This document shows positions 1 to 5,839 of a stretch of DNA of 5,839 nucleotides, one piece after another (position 1 is the stretch's first letter; each line of letters begins with the position of its first letter). The stretch covers positions 1 to 5,839 of the forward strand of contig URWH01000128.1 in the NCBI GenBank assembly GCA_900551515.1, given 5' to 3'. The notes below the pieces were generated by a model. That model was given only the letters and a program-made list of their open reading frames with translations, made no database searches and was not told where the DNA came from. The stretch comes from an uncultured Porphyromonadaceae bacterium (GTDB taxonomy: Bacteria; Bacteroidota; Bacteroidia; Bacteroidales; Muribaculaceae). Made by a program: the position numbers and the translations under genes.

Positions 1-76
1 TCCATACGGAAATATCGACAGGGTCGCCGGAGTTAAGCATCGTGCGAGCGGTAGATATGTGTATCGAGCGTGCCAT
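1..76 (-). CDS. Unidentified protein, N-terminal 25 residues only
   Basis: A reading frame opens with ATG at 76-74 and stays open to the window edge, giving 25 residues that begin MARSIHISTARTMLNSGDPV and continue DISVW. The ATG overlaps the stop of the preceding frame in a TGATG arrangement (78-74), a usual sign of translational coupling in a compact operon. The sequence reads like a small, soluble protein start: there is no signal peptide, and a stretch of mixed helix is followed by a likely strand. The wording 'SGDPVDISVW' vaguely recalls small conserved Bacteroidales proteins of unknown function, but I cannot verify this. Most of the gene lies outside the window, so no function is proposed. 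The main doubt is that only 76 bases are visible. Confidence 0.5.
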   Translation of the reverse strand, partial: MARSIHISTARTMLNSGDPVDISVW

Positions 77-78
77 CA
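74..78 (-). promoter_or_regulatory. TGATG stop/start overlap
   Basis: The TGA stop of the 148-codon frame (78-76) shares its last A with the ATG (76-74) of the partial gene running off the left end. Such overlaps usually mean that ribosomes finishing the first gene reinitiate on the second. It supports both frames being real, or having been real, parts of one operon. Confidence 0.5.
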
Positions 79-522
79 GGAATAAGTGGGATTGAACTTG
101 TCATTGAAGATGCCCGGTGTCTGCGGCGCCTCCATGAGCGGACGGTTTGCCGAGTGCCGCCAAGTGAATTTTACCTTGTTGAGTTTTTCGTCGGTGTCGG
201 AAAACTCGCAGGTAAAGTCTGTAATGAGGATAGGCAGCATGGCGTCAAAGTCCGTTTCATACACAGACGTGTTCGGGCCGAAAGGTATTTTTACCGAGGG
301 CGAGGTCAGCAGTTGTTCAAACTGCACGCACTCGTCCGAGGTCAGCGGTCCGCTTTCGACTTCATATTCCTTTGAAGTCGAGATGTCGTAAAACTGCGAC
401 GTCATGCCGAGCGAAGCCAGCGAGCGGTCGGTCTTGACCTTGACCGTGGTAGTGCGAGGCAAGGCAAGATGTTCCACCACACCGAAGCAGTTGAGATAGA
501 ATATAGGAACGTTGGCCTCCAA
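76..522 (-). CDS. Hypothetical protein, possibly 5'-truncated or frameshifted
   Basis: An open frame of 148 codons ends at TGA (78-76). The only NTG start (ATG, GTG or TTG) near its 5' end is a TTG at 522, with no ribosome-binding signal. The frame stays open upstream into the end of the serine hydrolase gene, where it becomes low-complexity Pro/Ser/Thr shadow sequence. The first in-frame ATG is about residue 40, inside apparently structured sequence. The protein is soluble-looking, without a signal peptide, and rich in alternating strand patterns. Distinctive segments are VPIFYLNCFGVVEHLALP near the start, FYDISTSKEYEVESGPLT in the middle, and ILITDFTCEFSDTDEKLN then KVKFTWRHSANRP near the end. 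These look like well-folded real protein, so the coding call is good but the start is not. It resembles the C-terminal part of larger Bacteroidales proteins of unknown function, perhaps from phage-like neighbourhoods; that is recollection, not proof. It may be a gene remnant. Confidence 0.5.
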   Translation of the reverse strand: MEANVPIFYLNCFGVVEHLALPRTTTVKVKTDRSLASLGMTSQFYDISTSKEYEVESGPLTSDECVQFEQLLTSPSVKIPFGPNTSVYETDFDAMLPILITDFTCEFSDTDEKLNKVKFTWRHSANRPLMEAPQTPGIFNDKFNPTYS

Positions 523-544
523 GGCTGGACGAGTTTGAAGGCGA

Positions 545-2362
545 TCATTCGAGGGCTTCGTAGACGGCTTTGAGGATGGCTTTGCGGGGGTTGAGCTTGT
601 CGAAGACGGGGTTGTCGCGGGTGGGGTTGACGCGGTTGGTGAGGATGACGACGATGATTTGGCTGGTCGGATCGATCCAGAAGCATGTGCCAGTGAATCC
701 GTTATGCCCGATGACCGTAGAAGGCATGCCTATCTCGTCCATCGATTTGATGCGGGCGGCGCGGTCGAAGCCGAGCCCGCGCTCGGAGGTGCGGCTTTTG
801 TCGGTGGTGAAGAGTCGTACTGTCGATTCGCTGAATATGCGTGCGTCGCCATAGACACCGCCGTTTAGCCAAGTCTGACACAACTTTGCGATATCGCCGG
901 CATTGGCAAAGAGACCGGCATTGCCCTGAACACCGCCGCTGTAGGCTGCCTTCTCATCGTGGACATAACCGCGCAGCGTCTGGCGCCGCATGAATGCGTC
1001 GCGTTCGGTGGCCGCCACATTAGTGAAGCCTTTCGATGCCGGACAGAACATTGAGTTAGAGGCGCCTATCGGGCCGAAAATATTGTCGGCAAGCCATTTT
1101 TCATGGCCAACGCCCGTGAGCTGTTCCTCCATATCCTTGAGAATGCAAAAATTAAGGCAACTGTAGAGATACTTCTTAGGACCCGGCTTCACAGCATAGA
1201 TGGCATCAATCATGCGGTTGACCATCTCCTGACTGCCATAGAGGTTTTTGGCCACTTCGACAGGGAACTGGCGCGAGCGTGTCGAGCGGAAAAGGTCGGG
1301 ACGGACGCGTGCGTTACGGTGTCCCCAGACGTTTTTGTCGACCTTCACCGTGTAAGGCGCGCCGTACTTATATTTCATCAGCTTGCCGGTGAACGACGAT
1401 GAATCGACCATCAGGGCAAACGTGTTGACCGTGGCCGGCAATCCCGATTCATGATAGAGCATCTGGCGGACGGTGATGTCGGCCTTGTCGGTGCCGCGAA
1501 GGCGCGGCAAGTAGCGCGACACCGGCTGGTCGAGCGCAAACAAGCTCTGGTCATAGGCTTTCATCAGCCCGGCCAGGGTTGCGGTGGCTTTGGTCATGGA
1601 AGCCACGTCGAAGAGCGTGTTGCGGGTTACTGTTTTGCCGGCCTTGCCGGACTCCGTCTTGCCAAAAGCCTTATCGTAGACAATGAAGCCATTGCGTGCC
1701 ACCAGTACCTGACAGCCGGAAAACGAGCCCTTGGAAATGTTGAGCGCTACGATTGAATCGATAGATTTGCCCAGATCGGGCGAGAAAGACTCGTCGGCAA
1801 ACGAAGCGTAACCGAGCCGTGACTTGCTGATCGACACCCCCTCCCCTTTCGACGCAATGCCCTTGATGGACGACTTAAGGCGGGCATCGGTGGCGAGTCC
1901 GCCGAAGATCACTTCGGCTGCCATCATCTGGTCAGCGGCAGAGGCGCCGCCGGCAGCGACAAGCGTATTGAGCCGGCCGACGGAAGAGAAAGCCGCGATC
2001 TCTTTATCCTGGATAAAGAAAACGGCAATGGAGGTTGCGGGGTCGAACACGTTGCTGAACTGGCGGACGGCTTCGGCATCAGAGGCATAGACGGCAATGA
2101 TGTTGCGGTGATGGCGACCGCTGCGCGACGACAAGCTGACATAGCGGCTGCAATAGTCCTTAAATGTGCCGCCACCGTTGCCGCCGATGGTCACCAGAGA
2201 GATATCCCCGGAGCCGAGATTCCCTACAGGGAGGATACGTTCGGAATTTTTCACGACGACCACTTCGGCGACAACCATGTTCAATGCCATCGCTGTGATC
2301 ACAAATGTAAGAAGCATGCAGCAGCGGCGCAGCGCTGCCGAAGCGAAAGATGTCATTTTCAT
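545..2362 (-). CDS. Exported beta-lactamase-fold serine hydrolase with an N-terminal GH3 C-domain-like region
   Basis: This 605-residue protein belongs to the beta-lactamase/penicillin-binding protein-like serine hydrolases (carboxypeptidase, esterase or aminopeptidase activities are known in the family). Residues 1-32 form a Sec signal peptide: RR at 12-13, a hydrophobic core, and cleavage likely after VVA. Residues 33-180 resemble the C-terminal Rossmann-like domain of GH3 enzymes, with VVVVKNSERILPV near the start and AEVIFGGLATDARLKSSIKG at 149-168. Residues 181-605 form the hydrolase: catalytic SMTK at 255-258, a YSCLN tyrosine motif at 400-404, family motif GNAGLF at 480-485, and HNG at 553-555 in the KTG/HTG position followed by FTGT. 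A sequence insert between about 310 and 395 is typical of the Bacteroidota relatives fused to GH3. The start ATG overlaps the stop of the GH3 gene by 4 bases (ATGA); a second ATG at codon 3 is possible. The substrate is unknown; muropeptides or cell-wall peptides are a guess from context. The protein is probably periplasmic and soluble. Confidence 0.9.
   Translation of the reverse strand: MKMTSFASAALRRCCMLLTFVITAMALNMVVAEVVVVKNSERILPVGNLGSGDISLVTIGGNGGGTFKDYCSRYVSLSSRSGRHHRNIIAVYASDAEAVRQFSNVFDPATSIAVFFIQDKEIAAFSSVGRLNTLVAAGGASAADQMMAAEVIFGGLATDARLKSSIKGIASKGEGVSISKSRLGYASFADESFSPDLGKSIDSIVALNISKGSFSGCQVLVARNGFIVYDKAFGKTESGKAGKTVTRNTLFDVASMTKATATLAGLMKAYDQSLFALDQPVSRYLPRLRGTDKADITVRQMLYHESGLPATVNTFALMVDSSSFTGKLMKYKYGAPYTVKVDKNVWGHRNARVRPDLFRSTRSRQFPVEVAKNLYGSQEMVNRMIDAIYAVKPGPKKYLYSCLNFCILKDMEEQLTGVGHEKWLADNIFGPIGASNSMFCPASKGFTNVAATERDAFMRRQTLRGYVHDEKAAYSGGVQGNAGLFANAGDIAKLCQTWLNGGVYGDARIFSESTVRLFTTDKSRTSERGLGFDRAARIKSMDEIGMPSTVIGHNGFTGTCFWIDPTSQIIVVILTNRVNPTRDNPVFDKLNPRKAILKAVYEALE
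2359..2362 (-). promoter_or_regulatory. ATGA start/stop overlap coupling the GH3 and serine hydrolase genes
   Basis: The bases ATGA contain the start codon of the serine hydrolase (2362-2360) and the TGA stop of the GH3 gene (2361-2359). No Shine-Dalgarno sequence lies in front (the bases are GGCATAAATCT), so translation of the second gene probably depends on termination and reinitiation from the first. This implies co-expression at a linked ratio. Confidence 0.75.
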
Positions 2363-4113
2363 AGATTTATGCCGGCATTGATATCGGCTACGCCGGGAAC
2401 TTTAACGGGCAGCTTGCCGGAGACAGGCTGGCGGCCGAACAGCGCATCGGCAGCGGCAGTGCGCAGCTGGGGGATATCGTCGTAGGCCAGCAGCGTTGCC
2501 TGCATAGAATCCAGCTTGCCGAAGTCGACAAGCTTGTAAGGATTGATAAAGAACACGCCGATGCATTTGCGCGCAGCGCTCAGCGCCTTAAATGCGGCGA
2601 CAGATTTGCTGGAATTGTTGTAGACAGCTATAATGGCAACGTCGGCATCTTTGACGGCCTTCATGACCGACGCAGGCACGGTAGCCGTGCTGACATCGTA
2701 GGCCTTTGCGCCTGAAAGAGCGGCGCACTGTTTGCCGAAGCCATCAACGCCTTTGATGCCGAGATTGACAACGACGACACGATTCTTTGCCGAGTCAGCC
2801 TTAACGGGCAGCGCTTTCTTCTCGTTTTTGAGAAGCGTGAGAGCCTTGCGCGACATGAGGGTGATTATCGAATCGGCGTGGGCGGTGTTCAAGCGGGCCG
2901 ACAGATTTTCAGTATCGATCTTCGGCTTAACGTTCAGGCCGAGTTTATACTTGAATTTCAAAATATTGCGGCATCGGCGATCGACTTCATTCTTATCAAT
3001 CTTACCGGATTTAACAGCAGCTTCGACAGCGTTGAGATCGGCCACCGGATCGGAAGAGCCGAGGAGCACATCGGCGCCGGCAAGGAAAGCACTGACACAA
3101 TTGTTTTCATTCTTGACCGTGGCGCCCTTCATAGCGAGCGCATCAGTGAATATCAGGCCGTTGAAGCCCAGAGAGTCGCGAAGCCACGACGTGGTTATGA
3201 CCTTCGAGAGCGAAGCCGGAGAGCCGGTTTTATCGATAGCGGGCACCTTGAGATGGCCCACCATCACGGCCGGCATGCCGGCATCGATGGCCATTGCAAA
3301 CGGCAGCATATCGACAGAGCGCAAAACCGCGAGAGAGTGATCGATCGTAGGCAGAGCCTTATGCGAATCGACCGACGTGTCGCCGTGACCCGGGAAATGC
3401 TTTCCGACAGGCATCACGCCGGCATTGGCCATTCCACGACAGTAAGCAACGCCAAGGCGTCCGACCATTTCAGGGTTTTCGCCAAACGAGCGGAAGCCGA
3501 TCACGGGATTGTCGGGATTGGAATTGACATCAAGGTCGGGCGCGAAATTGACCTGAATGCCCATAAGGCGGCATTCGCGGGCCATTTCTGCGCCGAACGA
3601 TTCCATCAGAGCCTCATCATCGGCCGCACCCAGAGCCATGTTGCTCGGAAACTTCGGTGTGCCGGGAATGCGCATGGCCAGCCCCCATTCACCGTCGAAA
3701 GTGATGAGCAGCGGCACGTCGGCCTGCGCCTGACCCTTGTTGATGAGATCGGTGTAATAGTCGAGCGAACCTTTACCCAACAGGATGCCGCCCATTTTCT
3801 CCTGCGCGACAACGCGCTTGAGCTTCTGATAGCCTGCAGCATTGTTGGTTATGTCGAGGCGGGGCACAAACAGCTGTGCGATACGGCGCCGCGTGTTGAG
3901 ATTCTTCATGATAGAATCGGCCCATTTCCCGGCCTGCTCATCGAGCTTCGGGTCGTTGAAAACCGTGGGCTTCTCTTTGACGGCGGCGGATATGCCGGCG
4001 CCGGAGCTGTTGCGGCCGGGCTTGTCGGCCGATGCCTTATTGTTGCATGCGATCATGGCCGCAGCCATGACGGCCACAGTGGACAGAAGCGTAAATAATC
4101 GGTTGTTTTTCAT
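2359..4113 (-). CDS. Lipoprotein glycoside hydrolase family 3, NagZ-type beta-N-acetylhexosaminidase
   Basis: This 584-residue GH3 enzyme probably removes beta-linked N-acetylglucosamine from glycans or muropeptides. The N-terminus is a lipoprotein signal: a hydrophobic segment followed by MIAC, with the lipidated Cys at 23, then a Ser/Gly/Lys-rich linker to about residue 50. The (beta/alpha)8 barrel spans roughly 60-395. It carries the NagZ signature KHFPGHGDTSVDSH at 238-251, where the Asp249-His251 dyad acts as acid/base, and the nucleophile Asp324 in FTDALAM. The substrate-pocket motif FDGEWGLAMR lies at 139-148. A C-terminal Rossmann-like GH3_C domain (about 425-575) starts at LTLLKNEKKALPV and ends at FGRQPVSGKLPVKV. 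The protein stops where fused relatives continue into a serine hydrolase domain. I chose the ATG at 4113 over the in-frame TTG at 4119, two codons upstream, because ATG is preferred and MKNN starts a normal signal. The gap after the nucleotidase gene is 30 bases. The exact substrate is inferred from the family. Confidence 0.92.
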   Translation of the reverse strand: MKNNRLFTLLSTVAVMAAAMIACNNKASADKPGRNSSGAGISAAVKEKPTVFNDPKLDEQAGKWADSIMKNLNTRRRIAQLFVPRLDITNNAAGYQKLKRVVAQEKMGGILLGKGSLDYYTDLINKGQAQADVPLLITFDGEWGLAMRIPGTPKFPSNMALGAADDEALMESFGAEMARECRLMGIQVNFAPDLDVNSNPDNPVIGFRSFGENPEMVGRLGVAYCRGMANAGVMPVGKHFPGHGDTSVDSHKALPTIDHSLAVLRSVDMLPFAMAIDAGMPAVMVGHLKVPAIDKTGSPASLSKVITTSWLRDSLGFNGLIFTDALAMKGATVKNENNCVSAFLAGADVLLGSSDPVADLNAVEAAVKSGKIDKNEVDRRCRNILKFKYKLGLNVKPKIDTENLSARLNTAHADSIITLMSRKALTLLKNEKKALPVKADSAKNRVVVVNLGIKGVDGFGKQCAALSGAKAYDVSTATVPASVMKAVKDADVAIIAVYNNSSKSVAAFKALSAARKCIGVFFINPYKLVDFGKLDSMQATLLAYDDIPQLRTAAADALFGRQPVSGKLPVKVPGVADINAGINL

Positions 4114-4143
4114 TGTCAAGGAGTGCGTGAGTGATGCTAAGTG

Positions 4144-5682
4144 TTATTCAACGGGCTTCATTCTTACGGTAGAGTCCGGGCGCTGTTTTTTCTTTTTGAG
4201 GAAACCTTTTTCGAATGCGTTGATCATATCATCGTAGAGGAAATTCTTGCTTTGCGCTACGATGTGACCGCGTTTCAAGGGGCCCATACCGTCGTTGCCC
4301 TGAGCCAGATAATTGATCGTGGCCACATAATAGGTGCGCGACGGATCGATAGGTCTGCCGTTGACAGTGGCTTTGACACAACGGCGGCCGGGCACATCCA
4401 TGTCGGCACGCACATTGCGGCTCACGCCATTGCCGCCATTAGCAGCGAGACTGTCGAGCGTAGCGGCGAGATCGGCGCCGGAGATTTCAAGTACCACCTC
4501 ATAGTTGTCGAAGGGGAAAGCCTGCATGATCATTCCTTTTGTGATGTCGCCGGCAGGGAACGGGGAACGGATGCCGCCGACGTTAACGATAGCCATGTCG
4601 ATTTTCTTCTTTGTCAGCCGGCGGGAATCGTCGAGAACAAAGTCGGCCATCCAGTTCATCAGCTCCGGACGACATTCAAAAGGGGTCTCGGCAGTGCCTA
4701 CTTTAATAGCATAGACCGAATCGACCTTATGCTTATACGGCCCGATCAGTTTTGCCAACTCCGGGTCGGCATTGCTGTCCAGCCGGTCGGTCACGGTGAT
4801 GATTTTTGAATCGGCTTTGCCGGAATTGAGATCGAGTGTTATCTCGCCAAGATTGGCGCCGTAGCGGCCGGTCTGTGCCACGAGGACAGTGTCGCCCGCG
4901 AGATTGACGAAGCGCGACGGAAGAGGGTTGGCAGCATCGGGATTGACAAGCGTGTGACTGTGTCCGCCGATGATTACATCGATGCCCTCGGTGTTGCGCG
5001 CAAGCATTGCATCGGAGATCTTGCCCTTTTCATCGTAGCCGATGTGGGAAACGGCAATAACATAATCGCAATGCTCTACATGGCGGAGATACCAGGCCAT
5101 GGCGTTGGCGGCCTTAACCGCATCGAGATACTCGACGCCGGTGCACTTTGCGGAGTCGATCAGCCCTTCGGGGTTAATGTTGATGGCGAGGAAGCCGATG
5201 CGCTTGCCGTCGACCTCCTTTATGGTGTAAGGCTTGAAATAACGGTCGATATCAGTGTGCGACAGGTCATAGTTGGTAGCTATCAGATCGGCATTCAGTC
5301 CCTTGAGATAGTTAGCGAGCTTCTCCATGCCGTTGTCAAACTCATGGTTGCCGAGGATCTGCACATCGTAGCCGAGACCGTTCATCACCATCTGCTCCAC
5401 TTTGCCTTCAAAAAGAGTGAAATACAACGACCCCTGCAGGACGTCGCCCGCATCAACGAGAAGCACATTGGGCTCGACCGACCGGACGCTGTCGATCAGC
5501 GCTTTGCGACGGAGCACGCCGCCGAGGTTGTCCCTGTAATAAGGATCGATGATGCTGTGTGTGTCGTTAGTGTGAAGGATTACGAGTCGGTCGGAATCGC
5601 TGGCGTAGGCCGGGATGGACAACGCATAAGCGGCGACGGCGGCTACCGCGATAAATGTTTTTCTTAAATTGAATCGGGTCAT
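4144..5682 (-). CDS. Exported 5'-nucleotidase / UDP-sugar hydrolase, UshA family
   Basis: This 512-residue two-domain metal-dependent phosphoesterase probably hydrolyses nucleoside 5'-phosphates, and perhaps UDP-sugars, outside the cytoplasm to release nucleosides and phosphate. Residues 1-27 are a Sec signal peptide with likely cleavage after AYA. The metallophosphatase domain (about 32-290) shows every expected metal or catalytic motif: HTNDTH (Asp40, His42), DAGD (Asp80), GNHEFDNG (Asn112, His113), VSHIGYD (His213) and GGHSHT (His241, His243). The C-terminal nucleotide-binding domain (about 325-480) has NVGGIRSPF with Arg372 and AFPFDNYE with Phe391. Its second ring-stacking motif reads GNDGM (462-466), where UshA has an aromatic residue, so base selection may differ. 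The tail from 495 is basic (KKKK). The length fits the full UshA architecture, whereas some Bacteroidota split these domains into two genes. It is the first gene of the run, with a promoter just upstream. Nucleotidase is secure; UDP-sugar activity is unproven. Confidence 0.95.
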   Translation of the reverse strand: MTRFNLRKTFIAVAAVAAYALSIPAYASDSDRLVILHTNDTHSIIDPYYRDNLGGVLRRKALIDSVRSVEPNVLLVDAGDVLQGSLYFTLFEGKVEQMVMNGLGYDVQILGNHEFDNGMEKLANYLKGLNADLIATNYDLSHTDIDRYFKPYTIKEVDGKRIGFLAININPEGLIDSAKCTGVEYLDAVKAANAMAWYLRHVEHCDYVIAVSHIGYDEKGKISDAMLARNTEGIDVIIGGHSHTLVNPDAANPLPSRFVNLAGDTVLVAQTGRYGANLGEITLDLNSGKADSKIITVTDRLDSNADPELAKLIGPYKHKVDSVYAIKVGTAETPFECRPELMNWMADFVLDDSRRLTKKKIDMAIVNVGGIRSPFPAGDITKGMIMQAFPFDNYEVVLEISGADLAATLDSLAANGGNGVSRNVRADMDVPGRRCVKATVNGRPIDPSRTYYVATINYLAQGNDGMGPLKRGHIVAQSKNFLYDDMINAFEKGFLKKKKQRPDSTVRMKPVE

Positions 5683-5707
5683 GATTGTCGGATTGAATTC
5701 TATCCAA

Positions 5708-5739
5708 CGAAGTTAGCAAATATGCGGGCGGTGTGCAAG
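5708..5739 (-). promoter_or_regulatory. Bacteroidota-type promoter for the hydrolase operon
   Basis: On the minus strand CTTG (5739-5736) is followed after 20 bases by TAACTTCG (5715-5708). This fits the Bacteroidota housekeeping consensus of TTTG near -33 and TAnnTTTG near -7, with one mismatch in each box. Transcription would begin near 5700, leaving a leader of only about 18-20 bases before the ATG at 5682. That leader (ending ATTCAATCCGACAATC) has no Shine-Dalgarno sequence, as is usual in this phylum. No other promoter is needed for the two downstream hydrolase genes. Confidence 0.65.
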
Positions 5740-5747
5740 CGACGCCA

Positions 5748-5774
5748 CGTTTTTTAAAATTAATTAAAATAACG
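5748..5774. repeat. AT-rich imperfect palindrome upstream of the -33 box
   Basis: The 27 bases run from CGTT to AACG around an AT-only core, with 10 of 13 opposing positions complementary and the centre at 5761. It sits 8 bases upstream of the predicted -33 box. It could be an UP-like AT element that strengthens the promoter, or a binding site for a dimeric regulator. It is not an intrinsic terminator, since it lacks a GC-rich stem. In AT-rich DNA such symmetry can arise by chance, so the functional call is weak. Confidence 0.3.
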
Positions 5775-5839
5775 CACCGCTATGGTAACTATTCAGCGAA
5801 TCGGCAATAGAGGTGGCCTTGGTCGATAATTCAATTTAA

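Larger units (their letters stand above)
5683..5839. other. Intergenic region upstream of the 5'-nucleotidase gene
   Basis: These 157 bases contain the promoter and palindrome listed separately. The right part (5775-5839) shows no convincing gene on either strand: the plus strand has a 15-codon frame from ATG at 5782, and the minus strand a 14-codon open frame entering from the edge and stopping at 5793, neither with support. No terminator hairpin for an upstream gene and no riboswitch-like structure was seen. Confidence 0.6.

Noticed and set aside
402..686. A 94-codon minus-strand frame overlapping the end of the serine hydrolase gene
   Set aside because: Its upstream half is Pro/Gln/Arg/Ser-rich shadow sequence of the hydrolase codons. 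Only the part from the ATG at 548 is of interest, and only as a possible frameshifted start for the next gene.
2732..3340. A 202-codon plus-strand frame inside the GH3 region
   Set aside because: Low-complexity Ser/Arg/Thr composition typical of an antisense shadow, and it overlaps another antisense shadow in a different frame.
2878..4098. A 406-codon open frame on the plus strand opposite the GH3 gene
   Set aside because: It is antisense to a gene with clear catalytic motifs. Its translation is rich in His, Arg and Asp without domain-like patterns, as expected for a shadow in GC-rich coding DNA.
4114..4143. Possible terminator or promoter between the nucleotidase and GH3 genes
   Set aside because: These 30 bases contain no GC-rich hairpin with a T-run and no TAnnTTTG-like box, so read-through is the simpler reading.
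4954..5667. A 237-codon open frame on the plus strand opposite the 5'-nucleotidase gene
   Set aside because: It mirrors the nucleotidase codons, has no recognisable motif, and no promoter or start signal is visible. The frame at 4141-4809 was rejected for the same reason.
5782..5829. A 15-codon plus-strand frame, MVTIQRIGNRGGLGR
   Set aside because: Too short, with no promoter or ribosome-binding signal and no recognised leader-peptide pattern.
5793..5837. Possible 3' end of an upstream minus-strand gene
   Set aside because: Only 14 codons are open before a stop, the sequence is Pro/Arg/Leu-rich and unconvincing, and the other frames are closed by stops near the edge.

Overview
This window looks like chromosomal DNA of a member of the Bacteroidales (phylum Bacteroidota), plausibly a moderately GC-rich gut lineage such as Muribaculaceae. 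The clues are a promoter of Bacteroidota type (CTTG, 20 bases, TAACTTCG), the lack of Shine-Dalgarno sequences before the starts, and protein types common in that order. The lineage is inferred; there is no rRNA or other marker here.

All convincing genes lie on the minus strand, so transcription runs from right to left. At the right end (5683-5839) is an upstream region with the promoter and an AT-rich imperfect palindrome. Three genes for exported hydrolases follow: a UshA-type 5'-nucleotidase (4144-5682), a NagZ-type family 3 glycoside hydrolase predicted to be a lipoprotein (2359-4113), and a beta-lactamase-fold serine hydrolase (545-2362). The first gap is 30 bases and the second junction is a 4-base ATGA overlap, so they very likely form one operon. 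A plausible shared task is degrading nucleotides, UDP-sugars, amino-sugar glycans and short peptides or esters outside the cytoplasm, for example muropeptide scavenging.

The most interesting point is the pair in the middle. Related Bacteroidota proteins often carry the family 3 barrel, its C-terminal Rossmann-like domain and a serine hydrolase domain in one chain of about 1000 residues. Here the two activities are on separate genes, each with its own export signal. The serine hydrolase also carries, ahead of its catalytic domain, what looks like a diverged second copy of the family 3 C-terminal domain. This suggests duplication of a fused gene followed by reciprocal domain loss.

The left end (1-545) is different. 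It holds a 148-codon reading frame with no good start (76-522), which may be truncated or frameshifted, and an unlisted partial gene (1-76) whose ATG overlaps the preceding stop as TGATG. I could not assign a function to either; they may belong to a different, possibly mobile, module. I saw no tRNA, rRNA, CRISPR array, insertion sequence or intrinsic terminator.
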